Source of the DNA: Acephala macrosclerotiorum | Taxonomy: Eukaryota > Ascomycota > Leotiomycetes > Helotiales > Mollisiaceae | Reading direction: 5' to 3' | Assembly: GCA_014904845.1 (NCBI GenBank) | Contig: MU119287.1 | Coordinates: 1 to 64,000, forward strand | DNA length: 64,000 nucleotides | Shown here: positions 12,822 to 23,948 of the stretch, in pieces | How positions within the stretch are numbered: the first letter of the stretch is position 1 | Layout of the letters: each line of letters starts with the position of its first letter | Program-made: the position numbers and the translations under genes | The notes under the pieces: model-generated | Database searches by the model: none | What the model saw: the letters and a program-made list of their open reading frames with translations, nothing else | What the model was told of the DNA's origin: nothing

Positions 12822-14627
12822 ATGAAGCGAGGCTCAGGACCAAAGAGAGGCAAAAAGATTGCCGCCCTCGCTTCTGACACTTCACAGGAACGCAAACTCC
12901 AGTATCATGAATTTATCCTCGAACTTCCTAGTCCCTCCGACGTTGAGCTCATGGACTTGAATCTCGATGACAAAAAGGAAGACCAAGACACTGATCTAGT
13001 CTTCGTGAATCTAGACGAGTCGACAGGCCCCAATCAAGACATGGGTACACGGAACCTGGTCCGGTCCCATGTGATGAGAGACTTTCAACAGAAGAAGTAC
13101 CAGAAAGAGACGTCCAGAGCACGACGGAATCAACTCGTATCAGCGACTTTCGAAGGTAGGAACAAAGAAGAGAATCCAAGGGGCTCAGTCGAAGAAGTGG
13201 ACAGAAATGACTGCTACGAGAGTGATATTCAGCAAAGCACCGAAGGAGCATGCTTCCCAAGTCCGCACTTGCTATTGGGTGGTACCGAGCCTTTTGATGT
13301 CATGCCAATCGCAAAGACACCAAGACTACAGCTACTCATGCACTACTGTAAGCATTTGACGCTTAAAGTATCCCACGACTGAGACTTACCAAGGATCTGC
13401 AGACAACAATGTACTTCTCAATACCCTTGTCCCAGTGAACCCCAAAGACAAATGGTTCAACTACGCTATCACAGACCCTGCACTCTTCCATGTCACAATG
13501 TTGCATGCTGTTATGCACCATGGCCTTACCCATGGGGACGTTGGTGTAGAGGTAGAAGCATTGGCGTTGAAGAGCGAAACGATTTCACTTGTGATTCGGA
13601 AACTGGCGGATCCGATTGAAGGCATCAGCGACTTAACAATCGGTGTTGTTGCTAACTTGGTGCTATTCGAGGTTCGTTTCTAGCATTTTGATGTCCAGAT
13701 GAGGGATTGAAGCTGACGGCGAAGGATTGTAGAATCAATCAGGGAATGTTGAGCTTTCGAGTGTCCATATGCGAGGTTTGCAAAGGATGATTGCTCTGAG
13801 GGGAGGATTGGACGTCCTTGGTCTGGCTGGCCTACTGCGAAGAAAGATATTATGGTGAGCATTTGTTTGCACGAGATCTGGGGAGAAAGTGATAGTTGAC
13901 AAAAGGTGTTAGGGGAGATCTTCTCTACGCCACACTTGCAGGCACAGAGCCTTGCTTTAACTTGACTCCGAGAACAGTGCTCAATTCGGCGACGGTATCG
14001 GACGCCTCGTGGAGTGGTCCGAGCTATCCACAACCATGCACTTGCTCGTCCCAATTCATGTCGCTTCTTCGAGAACTACATTCTGTATCCAACATCAATT
14101 CGATCAAAGCCATACTCGAAGGCTGTCTCAGCGATCAAATATACCTCATGGAACGCAAGTTATTATATCTCTTCAAGGATGTGCAGGACTTTCCTCACTT
14201 ACACTCCTCAAACTGTAGGGCAGTTGTTGTACCCTGTATCATCGCAGCTCAGATATATCTCTATTTGACTTTGCGAGACTTCTCAACCGACATGCCTATC
14301 ATTGCAACGTTCTTGCATAGGTTGGATGGGCTGTTCGAGTCGGAGGGTCGTGCTGAGACGTGGAAAGGAAAGCATAAGTTGCTTATTTGGGGACTGACTT
14401 TAGCTTCGTTGGTCGCGAGAGGAGACCAGAAATCGAAATATGTGGATCATCTAGCAGGTGTTTGCCGAATCGTTGGAATCGCCAGTCTCGATGATCTGTC
14501 TGCCGTCTTGGAGGTCGTTGCATGGAGAGATGCAAGACAAGACTTGGGTCTGGTGTCGCTCTGGAATGAGGTCCATCGTACACTGATGTTGGAGGTGTTG
14601 GACTTCAAGTCGGGGGACGGTGTTTGA
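12822..14627 (+). CDS. Fungal transcription-factor-like protein without zinc cluster
   Basis: Protein of about 495 residues encoded by four exons: 12822-13347, 13403-13671, 13733-13854 and 13913-14627. The N-terminus is basic (GPKRGKK). At about residues 60-100 it carries a block with LVFVNLDEST followed by RNLVRSHVMRDFQQKKYQK. That block is characteristic of a large Pezizomycotina family often annotated as DUF3468 or, misleadingly, 'tachykinin family'. The rest is the helical fungal-specific transcription factor middle homology type, including LFHVTMLHAVMHH. No Zn2Cys6 cluster is visible at the N-terminus, so direct DNA binding is doubtful. A regulatory role is inferred from the family only; its targets are unknown. 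Confidence 0.75.
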
Positions 14628-16148
14628 CAGCTTAGTGGTAGGATGGATCGGACGAAAGCTTCAAAACGCCAAGGGTACAAAGCCTACCCAAAAGAGAGTG
14701 CGCCAAGATAAGGATTTGCGGACAGCGAAAGGCCGATGAGATGAGATCAAGAACTATCGTGACAGACAGCCTTGAGGGGTCATGGAAGACATTCAGGGAC
14801 ATTGACATAGCAGGATGAAGTGGTAAAGTCGAGGACTGAGGTTGAATGAAGGTTACCAAGGGTAGGTAGCGAAGGAAATAAGGGGTGGTTGCACTAGCCT
14901 GGGAATGGAATACTAGGTAGGGAGATACGCTAGCCGAATTCGACAAACATCACGGCTGCTCCCGCTCTCCTCCTTCCTCTTCAAACATCTTCAGATCCTT
15001 CACCTGCATAGCTCTTTAACCCCGTGCTACTGTTCGTCTGCACGAGTGATCCTTCGAACAAGCTTCATAATTGATTAGGCAAGCCAGAAAGCCCCAATAT
15101 GCCAGGTACCGCAGTCAAAAATGACCCCCTTTCACGACATATCATTCCCCAGATCTTCCTGAAGCTTGAGTAACGTTACAACAAAGTTCTGACAATAGTC
15201 TCCTAGAGCCCTAATCGGTATCTACTCTCCGGAATAGAGCCGCTCCTTCTTTTATCCCTACGCTACTCTGTGAAGCTTGGATTGCAATGTCGCGCATGTG
15301 ATGATGTGACTGGGCTCGGCACGGACCCCATTCCACGATGCGCCCCCCTCCCTTGCAAATATCCCTTCATTGGACACGCGGCGTTACCACGCGACGCGCT
15401 CATTTCTGTCCTAAGTAAGTGCTTGCAGCACGGTGGATGTATTTTCCAGAAGGAAATGCGCTCTGCATCACGCTTCAGCAGAATTCTTATCTCTCTTCGA
15501 AAGTGAACGAGGAAGTCTTGATAAGCTTCACCTTGATCTAGAGATACCTAGCGTCAACCCTTCTTTATCACCGTGGTCCGGAAGAGAAATGAGATGTATT
15601 GCAGGGCAGTTCTACTGAGCGAAAACCTCAAGGGACGGATATTCAACTCAATATCGTTGCAGGCACCACCCAACAAGCGTATCCACGCTCCTTGTTGCAA
15701 CGGAGATACTTCTCGACTATCTTCACATGGCACATTATGTCTTGCATTCAACATTCCTGGCTCCTCATCCACGCTCTAGGGGGTGGCGGAGGTGTGGTCG
15801 GCTAGGCTCTCAACCACCTCCAAGAATGAACATTATCGTTACAAGAACATGATATTGATGCTACCACTGGCTGGTTGGTTAACTCTTCATGTTGCAGAAT
15901 CAGGTCACATTTGAATTTGGACCGTCTAGTCCTGCTATAGCGGTGCCGTCCAGCTAGTCCATTTTTCCGTTGCAAAGCGGACTGGCCAGACCCGGTATCT
16001 GGATATATAACAAAGCCTGCTATCCTCTTTCTTCACTGTACTCCACAGCCCCTCCAGCAGCAACGACATTCCTTCATCGGTTCATTTAACCGATTTCTTA
16101 CTCTACTTAGTTGTACATTTATCACTGCGTGATTCATTCCTTCAAATC
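14628..16148. other. Long intergenic region upstream of the chitinase
   Basis: 1.5 kb with only short frames that lack protein-like composition. The last 150 bases hold a good TATA box and a CT-rich presumed transcription start zone. No repeats or RNA genes noticed. Confidence 0.5.
16004..16010 (+). promoter_or_regulatory. TATA box of the chitinase gene
   Basis: TATATAA lies about 140 bases before the chitinase ATG. It is followed by a pyrimidine-rich stretch (ctatcctctttcttcactg) typical of strong fungal promoters. Confidence 0.6.
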
Positions 16149-17609
16149 ATGCATTTCACTTCTAAGCTTTGTTTGCTCGGAACTTTGCTATTATCTTTAC
16201 CTACCGCCTTTGCAGGCTTCAGTTCATCTTCTACAACCAATCTCGCCGTATACTGGGGTGAGTATCCAGCAAAGGAGATATTCACAATCTCCACCTCTAA
16301 TATGTTGCAGGTCAGAATTCTTATGGGCAAGGGACAGGTTCTCTGGCGCAACAACGCTTATCTTATTATTGCGCTAGTAAGTGACCTTCTGGTCCCAACT
16401 TTACATTATACTGACTTGGGATAGATACACAAGTCAATGTAAGTACTGACCACTCGTCTCGACATGACTTGCCATCTCATGTCACATAAATTAGATTATC
16501 CCTCTGGCTTTCCTGATCACGTTGTCAAATCCATCCTTGAACTTCGCAAATGCGGGGAACAATTGCACTGCGATTTCGGGATCAAACTTATTCTACTGCT
16601 CTCAGCTCGAGTAAGTCTTTTGTTACGTCACATCACAGGCTTTTCTAATCAGACGAACAGAGCGGACATCAGCACGTGCCAGACTACCTATGGCAAGACT
16701 ATCCTCCTTTCAGTCGGAGGAGCGACTTACACTGAGGGTGGCTTCTCTACTTCTGCCGCTGCCATTAGTGCTGCTACGAACATCTGGAATATTTTCGGAC
16801 CTCTAACCGACACGACTGTTCCCCGCCCATTCGGCAATGCAGTCGTTGACGGATTTGACTTTGATTTCGAAGCCACGGTCTCCAATATGGCGCCTTTTGC
16901 AAACCAACTTCGCAGCCTGATGACCGCAAGTACGGCCACTACTGGAACGAAATATCTCCTCACCGCGGCCCCACAGTGCCCATATCCCGATGCAGCGGAT
17001 GACCAAATGCTTGCAGGAGTGGTTCCTTTTGATGCTATTTGGGTTCAATTCTACAACAACTATTGCGGATTGCAATCTTTCTCTGTCGGGTCAAGCACCC
17101 AGAACAATTTCAATTTCGCTACATGGGACAATTGGGCCAAAACCGTGTCCCTAAATCCGAATGTCAAGGTCTTCCTCGGTATCCCTGGGAGTACTGGAGC
17201 AGGAACGGGCTACGAATCTGGCAGCACGTTGGCGAGCATCATCTCATATTCTAAAGGATTCTCTTCTTTTGGCGGAGTGATGATCTGGGACATGAGCCAA
17301 GTCTACGCCAACTCTGGCTTCCTCTCGGCGGTGGTCAGCGACCTTGGACAGCCGGCCACGACAACTGCAAGTTCGACTTTGACCACATCGATTCTCTCCT
17401 CGACTACGATATTGAGCTCTTCTACAGTCACGCCTACGACGCTTAAGACGGTAACTACCACGACTACATCAAGTGCTGAATCTACTCCCACAACTCCCTT
17501 GGTCAGTCAGTGGAATCAGTGTGGTGGTGAAGGGTGGACAGGTGGAACTGTTTGTGCTTCGCCGTATGTTTGCACATACCTGAGCGTTTGGTACTCGCAG
17601 TGTGAGTAG
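16149..17609 (+). CDS. Secreted GH18 endochitinase with CBM1
   Basis: Class III-type chitinase of about 417 residues that cleaves beta-1,4-N-acetylglucosamine polymers outside the cell. Five exons: 16149-16257, 16311-16376, 16425-16438 (14 bases), 16495-16610 and 16661-17609. A signal peptide of about 22 residues ends [19 protein letters not shown] opens the barrel. SVGGA marks strand 3, and DGFDFDFE (about residue 164 on) supplies the catalytic acid in the DxxDxDxE motif. A Ser/Thr-rich linker leads to a C-terminal fungal CBM1 ([15 protein letters not shown]... ending WYSQCE) with its four cysteines. CBM1 fused to a chitinase suggests action on mixed cell-wall material or insect or fungal chitin. 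Confidence 0.95.
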
Positions 17610-18246
17610 AGTGGCTGTTGCTGGAGCTTGACAGCTGGAGCTTGCGGATGATAGCAGGTGGGACGACAACGCGATATGTTGAAATGAAAGAGATGTAGCT
17701 TAGGAGAATTTTGATTGGGAGAAGTCACTTGCTTGGTTGCTTTTTGTTTTGCATTCTTTTTTAATTACATTCGACTGTACATATTCATCGACGAGCGAGG
17801 GGCTGTCGTTTTTTCTTTTTGTACAGTACATGGTTCTTGCATTTTGTATCTAGGCTTGCATTAATTCTGAATCTTTCAACACCATTTTTACCATTATATA
17901 ATTGACCTCAAGTATTATAACATATTGAATGTTTAAGGCTTTTGCATTCCCACAAGACAAGTGACTTTTAAGTTAGGAGCGTGACTGCTGGATTGGATTT
18001 TAGCAGGAGCACTGTGCTCGTCCCATAAGTGGTTTCCTAGGAGTCGCGAGATTTCCCCCTCATCATCAACCTCAATCTCTTTCCAAAACACTTCCCTTAC
18101 GACTTCGACGATAAGCTGACGGCATCCTGGTAGGATCAATCCCCTGAAATAGATTCGCGATGCTAATTATTGAACAGATTCACGATTCGCAACGAACCTG
18201 ACGCGTCTCCCACTGAACGCGACCTCCGCTCACGATACCATTTCGA
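17610..18246. other. Intergenic region after the chitinase
   Basis: Contains the T-rich 3' flank of the chitinase gene and then the upstream flank of a broken 2EXR locus. No gene recognised. Confidence 0.5.
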
Positions 18247-19100
18247 ATGGCTTCCAGCGTCCTCGCCCGCCTCGAGCAGTTTCACCTCTTCAATGATCTT
18301 CCTACCGAGATCAAGGTAAATATCTGGAAGCTCGCCTCCAATTTCCAGCAAAACATGGATCTTTGAACTTGCGCCGAATGGATGAGTCCCGATGGGACTG
18401 AGTGGGATGCCCGCTATCAACTCTCGTTCCAAACACCATCTTCACTACAAGGCCAGCACTAGCAATCTTGTAGGTCTCTCGGGAGGCTCGGTCAGAAGGC
18501 CTTCAATACTACACTCTCAATTTCGGATCTAGATGGTACACAGGTGACACCTACTCATACCCAGCGAATGTTTACATCAACTAGGAAGTCGACAGAATTT
18601 ATATTCTAGATACATTTAAAAGAGGACAAAACCCGAACTTCACTTATAAGAACGATGCGCGAGAGTACTTCGATTCATTTATTGGGGCCTTTGTCAGGAG
18701 TGAATTGAAATATCAGGCAGTGAACTGTTCTAGTTGTGGCAGAATGATCGATTTCGATCGTCATGGCCAACGGTTCGACTTTCCGGTCTTCCGTTCTGTC
18801 CTTCCGACCGAGGGCTGCCTTGAAGAACTGACTCTGTTCGATGATATTGAGTGGGATGACGAAGATGGAGAAAGTGCTCTGATAAGTGCTGAAGATATTG
18901 AAGCTCACAAGCTTGTAGTACGAAATGATGTTACTGATAATCTTAGGGGGAAACAGAAACAGCTGTTCCAGTCTAAGATCGACTTAGAGGAATACTTCTC
19001 GAATGAGAATGCCTTTGAAGAGGAAACGATCAGGTGGTTTATGTCGGCTAAGGTCATTTTGAGCACGCTAGAAGCAAGCAGTGGGCAAGTCGGAAAGTGA
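18247..19100 (+). pseudogene. Broken 2EXR-family gene (copy 1)
   Basis: The start reads FHLFNDLPTEIKVNIWKLAS, the signature of the 2EXR family (large in Leotiomycetes, function unknown). The frame then ends at TGA 18364-18366, where the intact copies have a tryptophan. Homology resumes in another frame at about 18447 with the VSREARSEGLQYYTLNF block. It meets TAG at 18471 (CAG in a functional copy) and TAG at 18582 (TGG in the conserved YINW motif). The C-terminal part, with LEELTLFDDIE, is open to 19100. At least three stops and one frameshift make a product impossible. The CAG-to-TAG change, and TGG-to-TAG read on the other strand, are CpA-to-TpA, as in RIP. Confidence 0.82.
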
Positions 19101-19845
19101 AGGAAGCTATGGGTGTCAATTCCACGCTGATTCCTCGATTCTTCTCGGCGAACTTGGGCCAAACTGAAATGCCACTTTTGGTATGGGAAGGAATTGCTCA
19201 GAGCGTGTGTCTGAAGACTTCAAGATTAGGCTGGCAATGGGAAACAGTGATGGAAACCACACTGGCTGGCACGCCATTTGACACGAGCAGTACTGGGTTT
19301 CCTTTCGTTATTGAATGAGCACTTCTTTTGTCACCCCGCCCTCTCTTTCACCTGAGAAATTGAATTTGATTCTCTCGGGCTTACAGAAACCAGGTGCGTT
19401 GTGCTGTCAATTGTTGTATTGAGGGGGTGAAAAAGCTTGAAAATTGGTGATTGATAGCTTGGGGAAAGCTGCAGTGCACTGTAAAATACCGAGTTAGGGG
19501 CGGAAGCCTTCCGTCGGGAGGGATCTGGGGTGCAGGTATACACCGATCCGTGTGCGGCGGCGTGTGTGGATCAATGTATTACTTCACGCAAGCTAGGTGC
19601 TCCAGCTTCACCCCTCACTCATATCAACTTATGTTTCTCACTACCGTCGCAATCTGCGGTTACATGTGCGATTAGAGTTTCAACACCTCAAGACCTAGTC
19701 AGATTTGGATGCCCCTTTCTTTCCATAAAATGCTAATCCGAGGCAGCAAAGCAGCTTTCGAGTTGACTACATAAGTCGCGTTTCGCAGGATCTCGAGTTC
19801 CCCCAACACCCAGCGGCCCTTCGACTCGCCTGTCTAAAGCACGAT
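19101..19845. other. Intergenic region between 2EXR copies
   Basis: No supported gene. Short open frames overlap on both strands but lack family motifs. Confidence 0.5.
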
Positions 19846-20712
19846 ATGTCGACTAATAGTTCTCAATCTCAGGTTGATCCCAGCCGCCTCGAAACATTTC
19901 ATCCATTCCCTAAACTACCCGTCGAATTACGGTTGAAGGTCTGGAAGTTTGTCTCATTTCTGCCAAGAATTGTCGATGTCTGGAGCAAGAACTTCTCAAT
20001 CAAGTGCTATGATTATAGAGAGGCTCTCATTCCTCATTACATGTTCACACGCAGCCCGCCGCCAGCCATACTTCAAATCTGCAGAGAGTCCAGGAATGAG
20101 GCTCTCAAGCACTATACTTTAGACTTCGCAGCGGAGAGAGACGAAGGGGCGTACGTCGTTTCCTCGAAACCTAGGATTTACATAAACTGGAAGGTAGATA
20201 CGGTCTGTCTACTCCAACCCGAAGACTTCCATGGAGTGCCGAGTGGTCTTGAAGATGACCAAGATTACGATGATTATGACCAGAATATCAACGCGTTCGT
20301 GGTCAGGATGGAGGAAATGGGTCTCAAATCCATGGCTATCAACATACTCAATTCATACATATCCACTCGCGAGAACAACCGAGGCATCGATATTCCCTAC
20401 CTTCGGTCGGCGGAGCTACTACCAATAGGTGGTACAACATTCGAAGAATTGATCCTGTTCTCCGATACTACCTACTACCGTCATGATACTATGGTTGGTG
20501 CTACGTTTGAGGATCTTTCCCAGGAAGCAATAGATGCCATTGTCTCCAAAGATCCCGCTGACCTTGAGAATATGTTTCTGGAAGGCAAGAAAATGTTCGA
20601 CGCGTACTTTTCATGGGCTATAAATGAGGACGAAGAGGTTCGCAAAAAATACGAGTCGCTGAATGTCCGCCTTTGCAAGGTCAAGAGACCCGAGCAAAGA
20701 GCAGCGGTGTGA
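19846..20712 (+). CDS. 2EXR-domain protein (copy 2, intact)
   Basis: Single-exon gene for 288 residues. The N-terminal 2EXR signature FHPFPKLPVELRLKVWKFVS sits at about residues 18-37. It is followed by the VDVW motif, ILQICRESRNEALKHYTLDF and YINWKVDTVCLLQPEDF. An acidic stretch rich in Asp and Tyr lies in the middle, and the C-terminal third is highly charged. There is no signal peptide or membrane segment, so it is probably intracellular. The molecular role of 2EXR proteins is not established to my knowledge. It is convergent with copy 3 (311 bases between stops), and broken copies flank the pair. Confidence 0.85.
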   Translation: MSTNSSQSQVDPSRLETFHPFPKLPVELRLKVWKFVSFLPRIVDVWSKNFSIKCYDYREALIPHYMFTRSPPPAILQICRESRNEALKHYTLDFAAERDEGAYVVSSKPRIYINWKVDTVCLLQPEDFHGVPSGLEDDQDYDDYDQNINAFVVRMEEMGLKSMAINILNSYISTRENNRGIDIPYLRSAELLPIGGTTFEELILFSDTTYYRHDTMVGATFEDLSQEAIDAIVSKDPADLENMFLEGKKMFDAYFSWAINEDEEVRKKYESLNVRLCKVKRPEQRAAV

Positions 20713-21023
20713 ATATCAATACTGAACTACTTCACTTCTTGAATACGTATGCCTGTGGCCAAGTTTTGTCCTTCTCAGATGCCCAGCTTGCTGAAATTCC
20801 TTAGCCCCGTTGTTCTTGACCAACGCCCTCTCTTAATGTCTTTCTCGACCACATCCAGCCCCAGCAATAAAATGCAAGGTAAGAAATCAAAATCTCGACC
20901 AATGTCTGTCCGAAATTTGCATCCCGTGCGAGCTTCCTTCTATCGATCTGTGTAGGACGAATCCTATCTCTTCATTCTGCTTTCAAATGACCTTGGAAGT
21001 TTTCCAAAGGCCTGCGGAAAGAC
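20713..21023. other. Shared 3' region of two convergent 2EXR genes
   Basis: About 310 bases between the stop codons of copies 2 and 3. No gene or repeat recognised. Confidence 0.5.
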
Positions 21024-21962
21024 CTAAAGGTCATTCCTCAATACCTTGCAAGGTCTGACAATTATGGACTTCATCTGCTCTCGCTCAGCATCACTGATCC
21101 ACTTCATCTGATCAAGATGTTCATCCAAAGCCTTCTTCGAATTCCTCATGCTCCTACCATCACCAAGGCTTAGGGGAATATCTTCGAAATTAATAACGTC
21201 AAAGGCCTTCATCTCTTTTCCATCATTCATGTGCCACCGAGAGTTCCTCCCATCAAAGAGGATCAGTTCTTCGAGCTGTCCCTGGAGCGGAAGAAGCTCG
21301 TAGAACAAATACCAGCCTTTAGAATCTGGTTCCCGCGAGTTCTGTATTTTCTTTTTCGACTGAGTATTGATGGCAAGATGTTTCAAGCCCATTTCCTGCA
21401 GTCTTTGGACAAATTCAGAGGGTCGAGTGTGTTGCAAATCTCGCGTGGCTCCGAAATCTGTCACATCCGTCCGCATTCGTCGCTGGAAAGAATCCGGAGA
21501 AAACAGGCAGAGTCGATCAACAGCCCAATTGATGTAGGTTGGAGGACTTGAAAATGTATATCTCCGCCGCTTTCGGCCCCCTTGACCTGTTTGCCCCCCA
21601 ATCTTTTGAGACGTGCCAAATTCCACACTATAGTGCTGAAGAGCCTCGCGGCGCGATTCGTGGCAGACGTGTAGCACCGCAGGTATCGACCTGGTGGTAC
21701 TAAGCACGTGTAGCGTATCTTCGATATAGCCACGGCGCCGGCAGCTAAGCTCGATCTCGAGATTTTCACACCAGATGTCCACGTTCCTTTGCACGCAAGA
21801 GGCAAGCTTCCAGATCTTCAATCTCATCTCGATGGGAAGCTTGTCGAAGCAATGGAATGTCTGCAGCTCGGCTGGAAGGACATTGTCAACCTCATTCGGT
21901 TGAAGCTTGAGGATCGAACATTCGGCCATTTCGTGGAAGAGTGCAAGGGGCGTCTTGGCCAA
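21024..21962 (-). CDS. 2EXR-domain protein (copy 3, intact)
   Basis: Single-exon gene for 312 residues. FHCFDKLPIEMRLKIWKLAS lies at about residues 37-56. NVDIWCENLEIEL, VLHVCHESRREALQHYSVEF and TYINWAVDRLCLFSPDSFQ follow in the same order as in copy 2. A lysine/arginine-rich insert (GGRKRRR) could act as a nuclear signal. A second start at residue 12 is possible. It is closer in sequence to broken copy 4 (shared ELLPLQGQLEELILF-type block and FISDAERE-type ending) than to copy 2. Function unknown. Confidence 0.85.
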   Translation of the reverse strand: MAKTPLALFHEMAECSILKLQPNEVDNVLPAELQTFHCFDKLPIEMRLKIWKLASCVQRNVDIWCENLEIELSCRRRGYIEDTLHVLSTTRSIPAVLHVCHESRREALQHYSVEFGTSQKIGGQTGQGGRKRRRYTFSSPPTYINWAVDRLCLFSPDSFQRRMRTDVTDFGATRDLQHTRPSEFVQRLQEMGLKHLAINTQSKKKIQNSREPDSKGWYLFYELLPLQGQLEELILFDGRNSRWHMNDGKEMKAFDVINFEDIPLSLGDGRSMRNSKKALDEHLDQMKWISDAEREQMKSIIVRPCKVLRNDL

Positions 21963-22427
21963 TCAATGTTGGTGGGATGGTCTAGCAATGCACGTGACTG
22001 CGAGAGTACATCGTGAAGGTGGTGCCTGCTACGGTCAACACCAGAGTTCTAGTTTCATGAACGATATAGAATCTTACGATAATATCTCCACGGTCGCTGT
22101 CAGTGGTTGTTGTCTTCACGCAATAAGATGTTCGAGTGAAGAATGCCCGGATTGATGATTGTGTGAATGGAAAAAGCAACGACAAGAGGAGGGGTAGCAA
22201 GCCCCGCTTACCGGAAACGTGCAGTAACTCGTTTCAAGAACTTATTGCTTACGCGAGCTGAGGCCGTGATTTATTGGGAGGTCCATGCTGGGTCTTCCGA
22301 AAGTTCCCTCGACCTCCTCTGCGTTGTTGGATTTGCTTCATCGACGGACACACCTTTCAAGACCTCCTCGTCTCAACGTTGAGCAAACTAATTACCAACC
22401 TTCCTCGTCTTTCACTCCTCTTCAAAA
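21963..22427. other. Intergenic region between copies 3 and 4
   Basis: No gene recognised. It contains the presumed promoter of copy 3 and the 3' flank of copy 4. Confidence 0.5.
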
Positions 22428-23553
22428 TCACTCGCAAATCACCTTGCAGAATTTCACGTTTATCAATTTCAATCGCTCCCTTTCTGCGTCGCTGATGAAA
22501 TTGACTTGATCGAAAAACTCCTCCAAACCTTCCTTTACCTTGCCTGATTTCTCAGTCCTCCCTAGCCACTCCGCAGGAATGTCTTTGAATGTAATAGGGC
22601 CATCGGTTGACATCATTCTCTCGTCATTCGCTGTTTTCCAATCATGATCGGTGAAAAGAATCAGCTCTTCGAGCTGTCCCTGAATAGGAAGAAGCTCACA
22701 GAAAATTTGATGCCAGAATGGTACGGGTCCTCGTGAAGTGTTCTGGCATAGGCTGCAGATATTTGTCGCAAAATACTTCAAACCCATAGTTTCCAATTTG
22801 TTTACCAATGCGTAGAACATTGTAGATTGCGATAGTACGGGACCTCCCTCCACCATCCGAACCCACGCAAGCGGTATGGAAAAAAAAAAAAAAACTTCTA
22901 TTGATCCTCCAATTGATGTAAATAGTTGGCGGAGAAGCAACAGCAGATCCGAATCCTTGCGTTCCTGTAGATAGCCTGAAACCAAGTGTATAGTGCTTTA
23001 GAGCTTCAAGGCGTGACTCTTGGCAGACATGTAGAACTGTTGGTGGTGGCCTGGTGGTAGAGAGTGTTGCAATGGAAGACTGTTGTTCTTCTTCATCTAA
23101 CCTGCTATTGGCGAATGGAAATTTTCAACTAGATATCTAAGTCCATTTGGGTGAACGAAACGAGTCTCCAGACTTTCAGTCGTATCTCGATAGGAAGCTT
23201 GCGGAATAACAGAAAGTGTAAGGCTCCTCCACGACAGATCCTATCGTGCGAGAATGTTCTTTGACCAAATTTGTTGATGTAGACTCCTCGAAGTTTTCGG
23301 CGTCTGTTGATGCTTTATTGCCATGGACGGAGCTTTTGTACTCTCCCTGTTCTATCCCAGTCGGATGTCCCTGGTCACTGGCTTCCTCTTTTTGTGTTGC
23401 TTCCATTGCCACATTCCCTTCGACGGCTTCGTCTTTGATTTGAGTAGGGGTAGTTAGAAGAACGATAGAATATTTTGCTATTTTGAATAAGGGTGCGCAA
23501 AAGTGGTTAACTGATGTACAAAAGTAAGTGGGCATTGTAGTGTTGCTGTGCAA
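22428..23553 (-). pseudogene. Broken 2EXR-family gene (copy 4)
   Basis: On the minus strand an open stretch from about 23553 gives an acidic N-terminal tail. The 2EXR signature FRKLPIEIRLKVWRLVS then appears in a different frame (near 23170-23220), so a frameshift is present. At 23129-23131 the conserved tryptophan of the VDIW motif is a TAG stop. The TRPPPTVLHVCQESRLEALKH block follows, then INW. The frame is lost again around a run of about 14 A residues at 22880. The C-terminal 110 residues are open and end in FISDAERERLKL. Several independent lesions make this a pseudogene of the copy 3 lineage. Confidence 0.78.
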
Positions 23554-23948
23554 TTGAAGTATTGGATTAGCTGTATCGTGAATGGTGTGTCTGATATATC
23601 AAAGCAGACGTTAGTCTGGATATCTTCTCTCATTTTTGGATATTGGAGTTACGAAATGGTCCTCTCAAAGCCTTTCAGCTGCTCCTTCGCAAGATCTTTG
23701 GGTTTGGAACAGAGAATGTAGGTGTTGATAACAAGGCTACAGGAGAAAGCAAACAAGATTAATGACAGGGGACTTCAACCCGCTTACCGAAACGGGCAGA
23801 GGCCATTCTCGGATGAGCAACTCGATTCCTCGTCCTGTCATGAATGGTTCATTGATAGTTGAGAGTAACACCTTCACTTCCCTTCCCCCATACGAGGTAC
23901 GTATTCACGCAAGAAGCCACATAGGCTATACTTACATCGTGAACAACC
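23554..23948. other. Intergenic region before the KMO stop codon
   Basis: About 395 bases between copy 4 and the 3' end of the minus-strand monooxygenase gene. No gene recognised. Confidence 0.5.
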
